Shown: positions 1 to 8,409, counted from the stretch's first letter. The stretch: 64,000 bases of DNA from Pseudomonadota bacterium (GCA_030576275.1 JALIBN010000024.1:1-64000); one strand, 5' to 3'. The notes: generated from the letters alone by a model not told the origin. Translations and numbers: made by a program.

Positions 1-1755
1 GCAATGATGGCATTAGCCGCTACGGGTGTAGCAGTAGCTGATGAAATCTTGACAATGCAACAAAATGAAAATAACTGGGTGTCTGCTGCCGGTAACTATA
101 ACAACCAACGTTATAGCAAACTAGCTCAAATCAACAAAGATAACGTTGCTGATTTGAAAATGGCGTGGACGTTCTCTACAGGTGTTTTACGTGGACATGA
201 AGGTAACGCTTTAGTTATCGACGGTACTATGTATGTTCACACTGCATTTCCTAATATCGTATTTGCGTTAGATTTAAATAACGACGGCGCGATCAAATGG
301 AAATATGAACCAAAGCAAAACTATGATGAAACTGTACCTGTCATGTGTTGTGACACCGTTAACCGTGGTTTAGCATACGGCGATGGCAAAATCTTCTTGA
401 ACCAAGCAGATACTACATTAGTCGCTTTAGATATGACTAGTGGTGCAGTTATTTGGTCTCACAAACGTGATGATCCAAAAGTTGGCGCAACATCTACAGG
501 TGCTGCACACGTATTTAAAGATAAAGTAGTAGTGGGTATTTCTGGTGGTGAGTTCGGCGTACGTGGTTACGTTCAAGCTTATGACTTAGATGGTGCTCAA
601 AAATGGAAAATGTACAGCACCGGTCCTGATGCTGAAATGGGTATTGATCCAGCTAAAACAATGGACATGCTTAAACCAGTTGGCAAAGATTCTTCTTTGA
701 AATCTTGGAAAGGCGACCAATGGAAAATCGGTGGTGGTACAACTTGGGGTTGGTTCTCTTACGATCCTGATTTGAACATGTTCTACTACGGTACAGGTAA
801 CCCATCAACTTGGAACCCTGCGCAACGTCCTGGTGACAACAAATGGTCAATGTCTTTATTTGGTCGTGACTTAGATTCAGGTATGGCGAAATGGGTCTAC
901 CAAATGACTCCATTCGATGAATGGGATTATGATGGTATCAATGAAGTACCTTTAGCAGATCAAAAAATCGACGGTAAAATGCGTAAAACTTTAGTGCATT
1001 TCGATCGTAACGGTTTTGGTTACACAATGGACCGCGGAACAGGTGAATTGTTAGTAGCTCAAAAATTTGATCCAGCAGTGAACTGGTCAAATGGTGTGAA
1101 TCTTAAAACAGGTCTTCATGATCGTGTTGCTAAATACTCAACGGCTCGTAATGGCGCTGATGTAAATACAACAGGTATCTGTCCTGCTGCACTAGGTTCT
1201 AAAGATCAACAACCGGCTGCATTCTCTCCACGTACAGGTTTGTACTATGTTCCAACTAACCACGTATGTATGGATTATGAACCGTTTGAAGTTGAATACA
1301 CTGCGGGTCAACCATATGTTGGTGCTACATTAAACATGTACCCAGCACCAGGTGGTACACACTTAGGTAACTTCATTGCTTGGGATGCACGTGTAGGTAA
1401 GATCGTATGGTCTAACCCAGAACGTTTCTCAGCTTGGGGTGGTGCTTTAGCAACTGCATCTGATCTTGTGTTCTACGGTACATTAGAAGGTTATCTTAAA
1501 GCAGTAGACGCTCAATCAGGTCGTGAGCTTTATAGATTCAAAACTGCGTCAGGTATCATCGGCAACGTGAACACTTACAAGAATGATGGCAAACAGTTTG
1601 TCTCAATTTTGTCTGGTGTTGGTGGTTGGGCTGGTATCGGTATGGCTATCCCTAGCTTAGAAAACGACACAGATGGTCTTGGTGCGGTAGGTGCTTACAA
1701 AGCCCTATCTAGCTGGACTAACTTGGGTGGTGTTTTAAGCGTATTTAGCCTATAA
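1..1755 (+). CDS. xoxF: Lanthanide-dependent methanol dehydrogenase XoxF (5' end outside window)
   Basis: Periplasmic PQQ enzyme that oxidises methanol (and often formaldehyde) and passes electrons to a dedicated c-type cytochrome. The frame is open from base 1; the first visible ATG (base 4) lies inside what looks like the signal peptide ([12 protein letters not shown]), so the true start is upstream. Numbered from that ATG, the vicinal Cys pair typical of PQQ alcohol dehydrogenases is at 115-116 (MCCDTV). The motif EWDYDGINE has Asp308, the expected catalytic base, and Asp310. A second Asp two residues after the catalytic one is the known mark of XoxF and coordinates the lanthanide; calcium-dependent MxaF has Ala there. 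Repeated beta-propeller blade motifs ([24 protein letters not shown]) are visible. A terminator follows, then the fused cytochrome gene. The family call is firm; the XoxF clade is not assigned. Confidence 0.95.
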   Translation, partial: AMMALAATGVAVADEILTMQQNENNWVSAAGNYNNQRYSKLAQINKDNVADLKMAWTFSTGVLRGHEGNALVIDGTMYVHTAFPNIVFALDLNNDGAIKWKYEPKQNYDETVPVMCCDTVNRGLAYGDGKIFLNQADTTLVALDMTSGAVIWSHKRDDPKVGATSTGAAHVFKDKVVVGISGGEFGVRGYVQAYDLDGAQKWKMYSTGPDAEMGIDPAKTMDMLKPVGKDSSLKSWKGDQWKIGGGTTWGWFSYDPDLNMFYYGTGNPSTWNPAQRPGDNKWSMSLFGRDLDSGMAKWVYQMTPFDEWDYDGINEVPLADQKIDGKMRKTLVHFDRNGFGYTMDRGTGELLVAQKFDPAVNWSNGVNLKTGLHDRVAKYSTARNGADVNTTGICPAALGSKDQQPAAFSPRTGLYYVPTNHVCMDYEPFEVEYTAGQPYVGATLNMYPAPGGTHLGNFIAWDARVGKIVWSNPERFSAWGGALATASDLVFYGTLEGYLKAVDAQSGRELYRFKTASGIIGNVNTYKNDGKQFVSILSGVGGWAGIGMAIPSLENDTDGLGAVGAYKALSSWTNLGGVLSVFSL

Positions 1756-1800
1756 GACCTTTATTTATTAATCTTTTTAATAGATAAAACCTTAATAAAG

Positions 1801-1832
1801 AAGCCCGGCACTTGTGTCGGGCTTTTTTTTAT
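1801..1832 (+). terminator. Rho-independent terminator of xoxF
   Basis: A GC-rich hairpin (AGCCCGGCA, loop CTTG, TGTCGGGCT, one G-T pair) is followed directly by eight T residues. It lies 45 bases after the xoxF stop. It should separate strong xoxF transcription from the downstream cytochrome gene. Confidence 0.9.
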
Positions 1833-1837
1833 AATTT

Positions 1838-1900
1838 TATGACCATAACCATCAATTAAAAGATCCTATTAGGGATATTTAATTGATGGTTATGGTCATA
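1838..1900. repeat. Perfect 23-bp inverted repeat between xoxF and xoxJ-xoxG
   Basis: Left arm 1838-1860 and right arm 1878-1900 are exact reverse complements over 23 bases, separated by 17 bases that hold a smaller imperfect palindrome (ATCC...GGGAT). There is no T-run on either side, so it is not a classical terminator. It begins 6 bases after the terminator T-run and ends 52 bases before the ATG of the next gene. It could be an RNA hairpin protecting or controlling the xoxJ-xoxG message, a recognition palindrome, or a small non-autonomous repeat element. Confidence 0.85.
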
Positions 1901-1952
1901 GTAGATATTAGTGTGCATTGCGCTTCTAATTAAATTAAATAAGGAATTAATA

Positions 1953-3203
1953 ATGACAATAACTCGGTTATTCTCATACCTCTTTGTAGGTTTGATCTGC
2001 ATTACTACTTCGGCCCAGGCTGCAGACTTTACACCGTTGCCAGGGCAAACTGCAGTAAAAGTTTGTGCCGATGGATTTAATTTACCATATTCCAATAAAG
2101 CGTTAGAAGGCTTTGACAATAAGATCGCGACTATTATTGGTGAAGAATTAGGGTTGCCTGTTGAATATTATTGGTTTCCACAGCGAATTGGCTTTAGTCG
2201 TAATACGATTAAAAAAGTTGATCCTCAAACAGGCAAATTTATGTGTGATGTTGCGATGAGTATTCCTGCAGAACGTGGAATGTATTTACCAACGACCCCA
2301 TACTTTAGTTCGATCGATTCAATGGTTTACCGTAAAGGCGAAGGCTATGAATTAACTGAAATCTCTGATATTGCTAAATTACACACACAAGGTAAAAAAC
2401 TTAAAATCGGATTGTTTGATCGCGCTATCGCAACAAAAACATTGATAAAAGATGATCTTGCAGATTACATTCAATATTTTCAAATGATGCCTGGTGATGC
2501 TCGCCTTAATAGCGGTCGAATTATCACTGAAGAATTAGCCTCTGGACGGATTGATGTCGCTTTTGCATGGGGACCTGTTGCTGGTTTTTATGCTACTCAA
2601 TCAGACGTCGCGATGACCGTGGTGCCACTTAATGAGATTGGCTCAGATTATGTGTTTAGCTTTGGTATGGGGGTTCGTCCACAAGATATTGAGTGGAAAA
2701 ACCTTTTAAATCAGATCTTAGAAAAACGTAAAGACGATATCGCAAAAATTATTGCACAATACAATATGCCATCACTAGCCAATGTGAAGCACACGGCTGA
2801 TACAAAACGAGCTGTATATACCATTGAAAATGGCAAGGTTGATAATAAAACATTCGTAGGCTGGCGTTTATTTAACTCAACCTGCTTTGTTTGTCATGGT
2901 CAAAATGCAACTGGAACAGATATAGCGCCTAATTTACTGACACGACTTGAAGGTATGAGTGAGTTTAAGTTTAGGAAGGCGGTATTACATCGTTATTTTG
3001 CTAAGGTAAATTTGGATGATCCAGATCGTCGCCTAGCATTTTTAAGCCAAGTTGCTGGTGAACAAGGTGTAAGTGAATTTAAAATGCCAACGTGGTCTGA
3101 CGATCCAAATATTCGCCCACATATAAGTGATCTTTATGCGTACTTGAAAGCGCGTTCGGACGGTGCTTTAGGTGAAGGGCGACCAGAACAAATAGAAAAA
3201 TAA
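1953..3203 (+). CDS. xoxGJ: XoxJ-XoxG fusion: periplasmic binding-protein domain with c-type cytochrome domain
   Basis: Predicted periplasmic electron acceptor and partner of XoxF. A signal peptide of about 23 residues (ends SAQA) is followed by a solute-binding-protein-like domain (about 30-290) of the MxaJ/XoxJ type (VCADGFNLPYSN, CDVAMSIPAERG, GRIDVAFAWGP). A cytochrome c domain (about 300-405) follows, with one heme site CFVCH at 311-315 and a likely axial Met at 378 (FKMPTW). In most methylotrophs XoxJ and XoxG are separate proteins; a fused cytochrome cGJ is known from the verrucomicrobial methanotroph Methylacidiphilum fumariolicum SolV. The ATG at 1953 is chosen because AAGGAA precedes it and it opens the signal peptide; a longer frame from 1911 lacks support. 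The domain call is firm; the direct role as XoxF acceptor is inferred from family and position. Confidence 0.88.
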   Translation: MTITRLFSYLFVGLICITTSAQAADFTPLPGQTAVKVCADGFNLPYSNKALEGFDNKIATIIGEELGLPVEYYWFPQRIGFSRNTIKKVDPQTGKFMCDVAMSIPAERGMYLPTTPYFSSIDSMVYRKGEGYELTEISDIAKLHTQGKKLKIGLFDRAIATKTLIKDDLADYIQYFQMMPGDARLNSGRIITEELASGRIDVAFAWGPVAGFYATQSDVAMTVVPLNEIGSDYVFSFGMGVRPQDIEWKNLLNQILEKRKDDIAKIIAQYNMPSLANVKHTADTKRAVYTIENGKVDNKTFVGWRLFNSTCFVCHGQNATGTDIAPNLLTRLEGMSEFKFRKAVLHRYFAKVNLDDPDRRLAFLSQVAGEQGVSEFKMPTWSDDPNIRPHISDLYAYLKARSDGALGEGRPEQIEK

Positions 3204-3214
3204 GTTTCTGCCAA

Positions 3215-3244
3215 AATTGCGGCTATTCGACGGTAGCCGCAATT
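3215..3244. terminator. Hairpin between convergent xoxJ-xoxG and DUF302 genes
   Basis: An 11-bp perfect stem (AATTGCGGCTA / TAGCCGCAATT) with an 8-base loop sits where the two convergent genes end, overlapping the stop codon of the minus-strand gene. T-runs are weak on both sides, so it is a possible bidirectional terminator rather than a textbook one. Confidence 0.5.
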
Positions 3245-3687
3245 ATTGATTTTAGATTATTATTAATCTTTAATGCAAATTGATTTTGTTGGTCATTTGC
3301 AGTTTGTTCATCCATGAGCCTACTGCTTACAATTATTCCTTGTGCCGATTGTTCACGAACTGCAATGGTACATGGCATTTCGTTGATTAGATCGGCGTTG
3401 ATTTCAATCATTTCTTTAGCATAAGTAATATTGCAGAAATTGGTGATGGTGGACAATGGGAAGTCTTTTTCACCGCGATCTCGTATGGCTTGACCAATTT
3501 GACTACGGTGAATGATACGGTAGTTATGTTCTGATATAGCAAGATCAAGGTTTAACAAGGTTTCTTCAAAGCTATAATCACTAAGCAGTTGGTAGATATT
3601 AGTGGACTCATTTTTTGAGCACCCGATAATAGTTGTAATCAATAATGTCAGTAAAATGGAAACTTTTAGTAATCGTTTGCTAGTCAT
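3223..3687 (-). CDS. DUF302 family lipoprotein
   Basis: Protein of 154 aa with a lipoprotein signal: basic N-terminus, hydrophobic run and lipobox IIGC with the Cys at about 23, so it is likely anchored to a membrane from the periplasmic side. The rest matches the DUF302 pattern: FEETLLNLDLAISEH near the start of the mature part, then FPLSTITNFCNITYAKEMI and MPCTIAVRE. DUF302 has no settled biochemical role and is often found beside redox or sulfur genes. It is transcribed convergently to xoxJ-xoxG and divergently from the secreted protein at 3753, sharing a 65-bp promoter region with it. Family call is good; function unknown. Confidence 0.75.
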   Translation of the reverse strand: MTSKRLLKVSILLTLLITTIIGCSKNESTNIYQLLSDYSFEETLLNLDLAISEHNYRIIHRSQIGQAIRDRGEKDFPLSTITNFCNITYAKEMIEINADLINEMPCTIAVREQSAQGIIVSSRLMDEQTANDQQNQFALKINNNLKSIIAATVE

Positions 3688-3752
3688 AGATAGTCTTTAC
3701 TGTAAAATAAATATATTCGCTAAGAATAACATTAAAATCAAAGAGGGATGTC

Positions 3753-4439
3753 ATGGTACAAAAAATATGGTTTTCGTTAATTTCAATATGTCTATTAATG
3801 GGCTTTACGGTGAATGCATTTGCCGTAGCAGGATATTCTGAAGTTAATAATGAACTTTTCGATAAGGCACATTTAAAAAATATTACTCAACCGACCATTT
3901 TGCACTACAAATACAACCGAACAAGTTTTATAGATGGTCCGCGTGAAGACACCATTGATGTAGTCGTCAGTAATATTCGTAATACAGGCCGTAGAGATAC
4001 TCATTTTGAGTTCTTCACTGGTGCGAATAAGCGCCCATATGAAGATCGAGATAACCAGCAAGGAAATAGTGTTTTTCTTTACTTTCTGGAATTTGATGTA
4101 CATGAACTCAAACGTTTAACGGGAGGTGACTGGCGATATTTTCAGCGTAAAATTCGCTGGGCTTTATCGAAAGGTGCAGACAAAAAAGACATCGAGATTG
4201 ATTATCAAGGTAAGAAAGTAAAAGCGGTTCAGCATATAATTCAACCATTTATAAATGATCCTAAGAACTCTCGATATCCTTTATATGCAAGTAAATATTA
4301 TATCTTCACCATGTCTGAGGCTATTCCTGGTGAAATTTATCAGGTGAGAACAATAGTACCTGATGGTAAAACATGGCAGGAAGGTGATGCTATTCTTACT
4401 GAAGAGACGGTAACATTTAGTGGCTTTGACAATCTATAA
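3753..4439 (+). CDS. Secreted protein of unknown function in the xox region
   Basis: Protein of 228 aa with a clear Sec signal peptide (MVQK, hydrophobic stretch, cleavage near NAFAVA-G at about 26), so periplasmic. The mature part is rich in beta-prone and charged residues (TIDVVVSNIRNTGRRDTHF, GNSVFLYFLEFDVHELKR) with no Cys, heme motif or membrane span. I do not recognise the family. GAGGGATG just before the start gives a plausible ribosome binding site. A terminator follows at 4464, so it is probably monocistronic. Its position between the XoxF partner gene and a two-component system suggests, but does not show, a link to methanol oxidation or metal handling. Confidence 0.7.
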   Translation: MVQKIWFSLISICLLMGFTVNAFAVAGYSEVNNELFDKAHLKNITQPTILHYKYNRTSFIDGPREDTIDVVVSNIRNTGRRDTHFEFFTGANKRPYEDRDNQQGNSVFLYFLEFDVHELKRLTGGDWRYFQRKIRWALSKGADKKDIEIDYQGKKVKAVQHIIQPFINDPKNSRYPLYASKYYIFTMSEAIPGEIYQVRTIVPDGKTWQEGDAILTEETVTFSGFDNL

Positions 4440-4463
4440 AATATTACTATTATCGGTAATATC

Positions 4464-4488
4464 AAAACGGGTATAACAACCCGTTTTT
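4464..4488 (+). terminator. Rho-independent terminator after the secreted protein gene
   Basis: Hairpin AAAACGGGT, loop of six bases, ACCCG, running straight into TTTTT. It ends only 13 bases before the ATG of the sensor kinase gene, so that gene must have its own start site very close by, depend on read-through, or begin at a different codon. Confidence 0.8.
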
Positions 4489-4501
4489 AATATTTAACTC
4501 T

Positions 4502-5947
4502 ATGGTTAAGCGATTTAACTCTCTCCAAACGATTCTGTTATTGCATGAGTTAAGTTTTATTCTACTTGTGCTAATAACAGGAATGGTCGGGATTATATGG
4601 TCTGCTTCATGGCAGAGTAGTTCAGAGGAGTCCTTACGCATAGGCTCAATGAATTCGACTATGCAGAATATTCGTGGTGATGTATATAGGCAGTTAAAAG
4701 AGGTATTTGATGCGACCTTTTTACATGATAATGACGCTTCTAAGGAATATCTGGCTTACACGAATTCAATACAAGGCTATTTACTAGACTTGACCTTATT
4801 AGCCAACGACGAACAAGAACTACAAGCTGTTCAGCTCGTCGATAATGCTTACGATGCCTTTCATACTAAAACAGAGCAGCTACTTGATGATGGTTATACT
4901 GTCGTTGATCGCCAGAAGTTGCTTGATAAAGAATTAGAGAAATATACATTTGCTCAATTAGAGCAAGCTTTTACAAACTTAGATCAGATGCTTCTTAACA
5001 AGCAAATGGCATTATCGCTATCAAAACAACAATGGACGCAACGTTTAACTTGGCTTGCACCGATACCCGTTTTACTCGCTATTGGCTTATTGATACTTGC
5101 ACGACGATTTGTACGCAAAAATGTTGTGTATCCACTGACAGAGCTTGTAGAAGGCGCTAGATTAATAAGTAAGGGAAACTTGAATCATAAAGTTCCACTT
5201 ATTGGTGTATCAAACTTAGTCCGCTTGTCACAAGCAATAAATAGTATGGCCTTAGAATTAGCCAATAGTCGAGATCGTTTATTTGAAACGAAAAACCAAG
5301 CGGCACTAGGTGAGTTAGTGCCATTAGTAGCCCATAATATTCGAAATCCTTTAGCTGGGATTCGTGCGGCTTCTCAAGTGGCTCGGGATGAAGATATTTC
5401 TGATCCTACTCGTGATACCTTGACCGATATTATACTAGCCGTTGATAGGCTAGAACGTTGGGTGACATCGTTATTACGTTATTTACATCCAATAAAACCA
5501 CATTTGAGTGAAACAACTTTGATCGCGGTAACGGATAATGCTTTATCACTGATCGAACTACAGTTAGCAGATAAAAATATTACTCTACAACGATTGGGTT
5601 GGCAGAAACCAGCAGTATCTTTATTACTAGATATTCATTTGTTTGAACAAGCCATTTTCAATTTAGTCCAGAATGCACTGGAAGCATCATCCTCAGGCAA
5701 TGTGATTCAACTTGTTTATCGTCAATATGAAAATAAGGTATCACTAACCATTCACGATCATGGCCGTGGGATGACATTTGACCCTGTGGCCGAAAAAGTG
5801 ACGGATGGTGAAGTTAAACGTTTAAGTTGCGGACTAGGTATTCCATTTTCATTGAAAATAATCAAGCAACACGGCGGAAGCTTAGCATACGATAGTTCAG
5901 ATACTGAAGGCACCGCTGTCACGATTACTCTCGATACCCTAGCCTAA
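4502..5947 (+). CDS. Membrane sensor histidine kinase
   Basis: Protein of 481 aa. TM1 is at about 15-36, followed by a mostly helical periplasmic domain to about 180, TM2 about 182-200, a HAMP-like linker to about 255, a dimerisation domain with phospho-accepting His278 (VAHNIRNPLAGIRAAS), and an ATPase domain with N box (FNLVQNALEASSSG), G1 (DHGRGM) and G2 (GLGIPFSLKIIKQHGG). It should autophosphorylate and pass phosphate to the response regulator encoded 36 bases downstream. The periplasmic sensor has no recognised ligand domain. No ribosome binding site is visible before this ATG, which follows a terminator by 13 bases, so the start is uncertain. Neighbourhood suggests it senses something related to methanol, lanthanide or the redox chain; that is inference. 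Confidence 0.9.
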   Translation: MVKRFNSLQTILLLHELSFILLVLITGMVGIIWSASWQSSSEESLRIGSMNSTMQNIRGDVYRQLKEVFDATFLHDNDASKEYLAYTNSIQGYLLDLTLLANDEQELQAVQLVDNAYDAFHTKTEQLLDDGYTVVDRQKLLDKELEKYTFAQLEQAFTNLDQMLLNKQMALSLSKQQWTQRLTWLAPIPVLLAIGLLILARRFVRKNVVYPLTELVEGARLISKGNLNHKVPLIGVSNLVRLSQAINSMALELANSRDRLFETKNQAALGELVPLVAHNIRNPLAGIRAASQVARDEDISDPTRDTLTDIILAVDRLERWVTSLLRYLHPIKPHLSETTLIAVTDNALSLIELQLADKNITLQRLGWQKPAVSLLLDIHLFEQAIFNLVQNALEASSSGNVIQLVYRQYENKVSLTIHDHGRGMTFDPVAEKVTDGEVKRLSCGLGIPFSLKIIKQHGGSLAYDSSDTEGTAVTITLDTLA

Positions 5948-5982
5948 ACTTTTAGAATTACAGATAAGGTAAAAATGACTTT

Positions 5983-7371
5983 ATGATAAATGTGTTATTA
6001 GTTGAAGATGAGACATTATTTGCCAAATCTGTGTTGAGACGTTTACAAAAAGAAGAGTATGAAGGAAGTATTGTTTCAACGATAGCTGATGCTCGTAACG
6101 CTATAACAACAGCACTGCCCGATCTTTTGTTACTAGATATTCGTCTGCCTGATGGCAATGGCCTAGATTTATTAGCTGAGATTCGGGCACGAGATGACGT
6201 GGGCTGGAAATCTTTGCCAGTAATAGTCATGACAGCCTATGGCGAATTAGATGATGCTATTGCGGCGATGAAATTGGGAGCGACAGATTATTTAAAAAAA
6301 CCAGTTGATCTTGATGATTTGGTGTTAACAATATCAAAAGTTTTAGCAACACAACAAATTAAACAGCAGTTAACATATTCGCATGTTCGTGAGCAGCAAT
6401 CATTAGATGCTATAGATATGATTGGCGTCAGTAAGGCTTCACTTGATGTCCGTCATCATCTCAGCCGAATTGCACAATTAGTAACAAATAGTAGTGGTAA
6501 CCATCCTGTAATTTTGATTCGTGGTGAGACGGGTACGGGAAAGGATGTTGCCGCTCGCTTATATCACCAGCTAGGTGATTGGCATATGCAGCCATTTGTC
6601 CATGTTGATTGCGCCTCATTGCCCAGTGAATTAATTGAAGCTGAGCTTTTTGGTTATGAGCGAGGTGCTTTCACTAATGCACACCAGGCAAAAGTAGGGC
6701 TCATCGAAGTAGCTGAGGGCGGTACCTTATTTTTAGATGAGGTTGGCGAATTAACATTAGCTTTGCAAGCAAAATTATTAAATGTGATAGAACGCCGCGT
6801 CGCCAGACGATTAGGTTCCACTAAAGAATATCCTGTAGTAGCACATTTTGTAGCGGCAACAAATCGTAATTTAGATGACATGGTCGCTGAAGGCCTATTT
6901 CGTTCAGATCTCTATTTTCGTTTAAATGTATTGGAACTTGAGCTCCCTCGATTATCTGAGCGAAGTGAAGATATCCCGCTTTTAGCCCAGCATTTTATAG
7001 AAAAGATTGCTCGTCGTTATGGACTAAAGACACCAGAATTACTCCAGAATGCTTTAGAGTCTTTACTACATTATTCATGGCCGGGAAATATAAGGGAGTT
7101 ACAACACGTGTTAGAGCGTGCTGTAATGTTATGTCAGGATGATCAAATTCATGCTGATGATTTAATTTTAAAGATGGGAACATCATCTAGAGCAGAAACG
7201 ATAGTGTTACCAATGCTGAATGAATTAGAAAAAATGACTTTAGATGAGGTTGAAAAACATCTGATCGAACGAGCCTTGCAGCGGTCAACTAATAATGTAT
7301 CACAGGCTGCGAGGGAGTTAGGTCTCACACGTATGGCAATGCGATACCGAATGGATAAATATAAACTGTAA
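5983..7371 (+). CDS. NtrC-family sigma-54 response regulator
   Basis: Protein of 462 aa with three domains. The receiver has phospho-acceptor Asp52 (LDIRLPDGNG) and Lys at about 106 (YLKKPVD). The AAA+ domain has Walker A GETGTGKD at 161-168, Walker B (GGTLFLDEVGEL) and an R-finger region. The Fis-type helix-turn-helix is at about 420-460 (NVSQAARELGLTRMAMRYR). The sigma-54 contact loop reads GAFTNA at 228-233 instead of GAFTGA; Phe and Thr, the contact residues, are kept. Partner of the kinase just upstream. Its target genes are not shown; I found no convincing -24/-12 element in the visible xox intergenic regions, but the xoxF promoter lies outside the window. Confidence 0.93.
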   Translation: MINVLLVEDETLFAKSVLRRLQKEEYEGSIVSTIADARNAITTALPDLLLLDIRLPDGNGLDLLAEIRARDDVGWKSLPVIVMTAYGELDDAIAAMKLGATDYLKKPVDLDDLVLTISKVLATQQIKQQLTYSHVREQQSLDAIDMIGVSKASLDVRHHLSRIAQLVTNSSGNHPVILIRGETGTGKDVAARLYHQLGDWHMQPFVHVDCASLPSELIEAELFGYERGAFTNAHQAKVGLIEVAEGGTLFLDEVGELTLALQAKLLNVIERRVARRLGSTKEYPVVAHFVAATNRNLDDMVAEGLFRSDLYFRLNVLELELPRLSERSEDIPLLAQHFIEKIARRYGLKTPELLQNALESLLHYSWPGNIRELQHVLERAVMLCQDDQIHADDLILKMGTSSRAETIVLPMLNELEKMTLDEVEKHLIERALQRSTNNVSQAARELGLTRMAMRYRMDKYKL

Positions 7372-7397
7372 ATAGCTGATGAGTATTACGCTGTTTA

Positions 7398-7784
7398 TTA
7401 TTTAACAATCTTCAGCCCGGGCCGTTCTTTTTTAACAGATTGCAGAGGTTGCCTAGGTTGTTTAGGTGGCGGAGTGTCATCACTAGGAAAGAACATGCCC
7501 TCATTATTTTCTTTACCGTAAATAGATTGCACCGCGATAATAGGAATGAACAATTCCATTGGTTTTCCTGAAAAACGTGCAGAAAAGCTTATCCAATCAT
7601 TATCAGTATGGAAATTTTGTACGGCACCATCAGAAATGTTCAATACGATTTTATTATCGTGGATATATTCTCGTGGGACTTGAACGCCATCATACGAGGT
7701 GTTAACCAATAAATGAGGTGTCATATTATTATCAAGTAACCACTCATATATTGCTCTAATAAGGTAAGGTTTTTGTGACGTCAT
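7398..7784 (-). CDS. sspB: ClpXP protease specificity-enhancing factor SspB
   Basis: Cytoplasmic adaptor of 128 aa that binds ssrA-tagged peptides and tethers them to ClpXP. The N-terminal SspB fold is recognisable (PYLIRAIYEWLLDNNMTPHLLV, REYIHDNKIVLNIS, ISFSARFSGKPMELFIPI). A disordered linker follows, and the C-terminal tail GLKIVK resembles the ClpX-docking tail. It is encoded 4 bases after sspA on the same strand, the usual gammaproteobacterial order. The call is secure. Confidence 0.95.
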   Translation of the reverse strand: MTSQKPYLIRAIYEWLLDNNMTPHLLVNTSYDGVQVPREYIHDNKIVLNISDGAVQNFHTDNDWISFSARFSGKPMELFIPIIAVQSIYGKENNEGMFFPSDDTPPPKQPRQPLQSVKKERPGLKIVK

Positions 7785-7788
7785 GTTG

Positions 7789-8409
7789 TTATCTCATTTC
7801 TCGTTCAACATCGCTCAAACTTGCTTGAAAGCTATCCCGGGCAAAAATTCGTTCAGCATATTCTTCTACTGCTTTGGCTTTGGCAGATAGTTTGATTCCT
7901 AGTATAGGTAAACGCCACAATAATGGGGCTAAACTGCAATCTAACAATGAAAATTCATCACTCATAAAAAAAGCCGATTCTGCAAAGAGTGGCGATAATA
8001 CAGTCAAGTCTTCTTGAATAGTCTTACGCGCCTTACTTGTTTTGCCTTTTTCTGCAGCGGTCAGCGCTTGCCACTGAGAGTACCAATCTTTATCTATGCG
8101 ATGTAGCATCAATCTTGCTTTAGCGCGAGATGCCGGATCAACAGGCATTAAAGGCGGATGCAAAAAGCGTTCGTCAAAGTAATTAATAATGACATTAGCA
8201 TCATACAAAACGAGGTCACGATCAATAAGTGTTGGGCTGGTACCGTAAGGATTTGCTACCGCAACATCCTCAGGCCAGTGACCATCAACGATATCTTCAA
8301 GATTAGCAGTAATGTTTTTTTCTTGCATGACAATACGAGTGCGGTGGCTAAACGGACATGATGGATCTGAATACACGGTCATCATCGCGCGGCGATTACT
8401 ATTAGCCAT
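7789..8409 (-). CDS. sspA: Stringent starvation protein A (GST-like, RNA polymerase-associated)
   Basis: Protein of 206 aa with an N-terminal thioredoxin-like GST domain (MTVYSDPSCPFSHRTRIVM) and a C-terminal helical domain. SspA proteins bind RNA polymerase and modulate transcription in starvation and acid stress rather than acting as glutathione transferases. The start at 8409 is chosen because AGGAGC lies just upstream; an upstream in-frame ATG at 8469 would add 20 residues not seen in the family and overlap a terminator region. It forms a pair with sspB and lies downstream of petABC, but a strong terminator separates it from petC. Confidence 0.93.
   Translation of the reverse strand: MANSNRRAMMTVYSDPSCPFSHRTRIVMQEKNITANLEDIVDGHWPEDVAVANPYGTSPTLIDRDLVLYDANVIINYFDERFLHPPLMPVDPASRAKARLMLHRIDKDWYSQWQALTAAEKGKTSKARKTIQEDLTVLSPLFAESAFFMSDEFSLLDCSLAPLLWRLPILGIKLSAKAKAVEEYAERIFARDSFQASLSDVEREMR

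Noticed and set aside
1856-2119. Minus-strand open frame across the inverted repeat and the start of xoxJ-xoxG
   Set aside because: It is antisense to a well-supported gene, has no family features and no ribosome binding site; the frame is open by chance.
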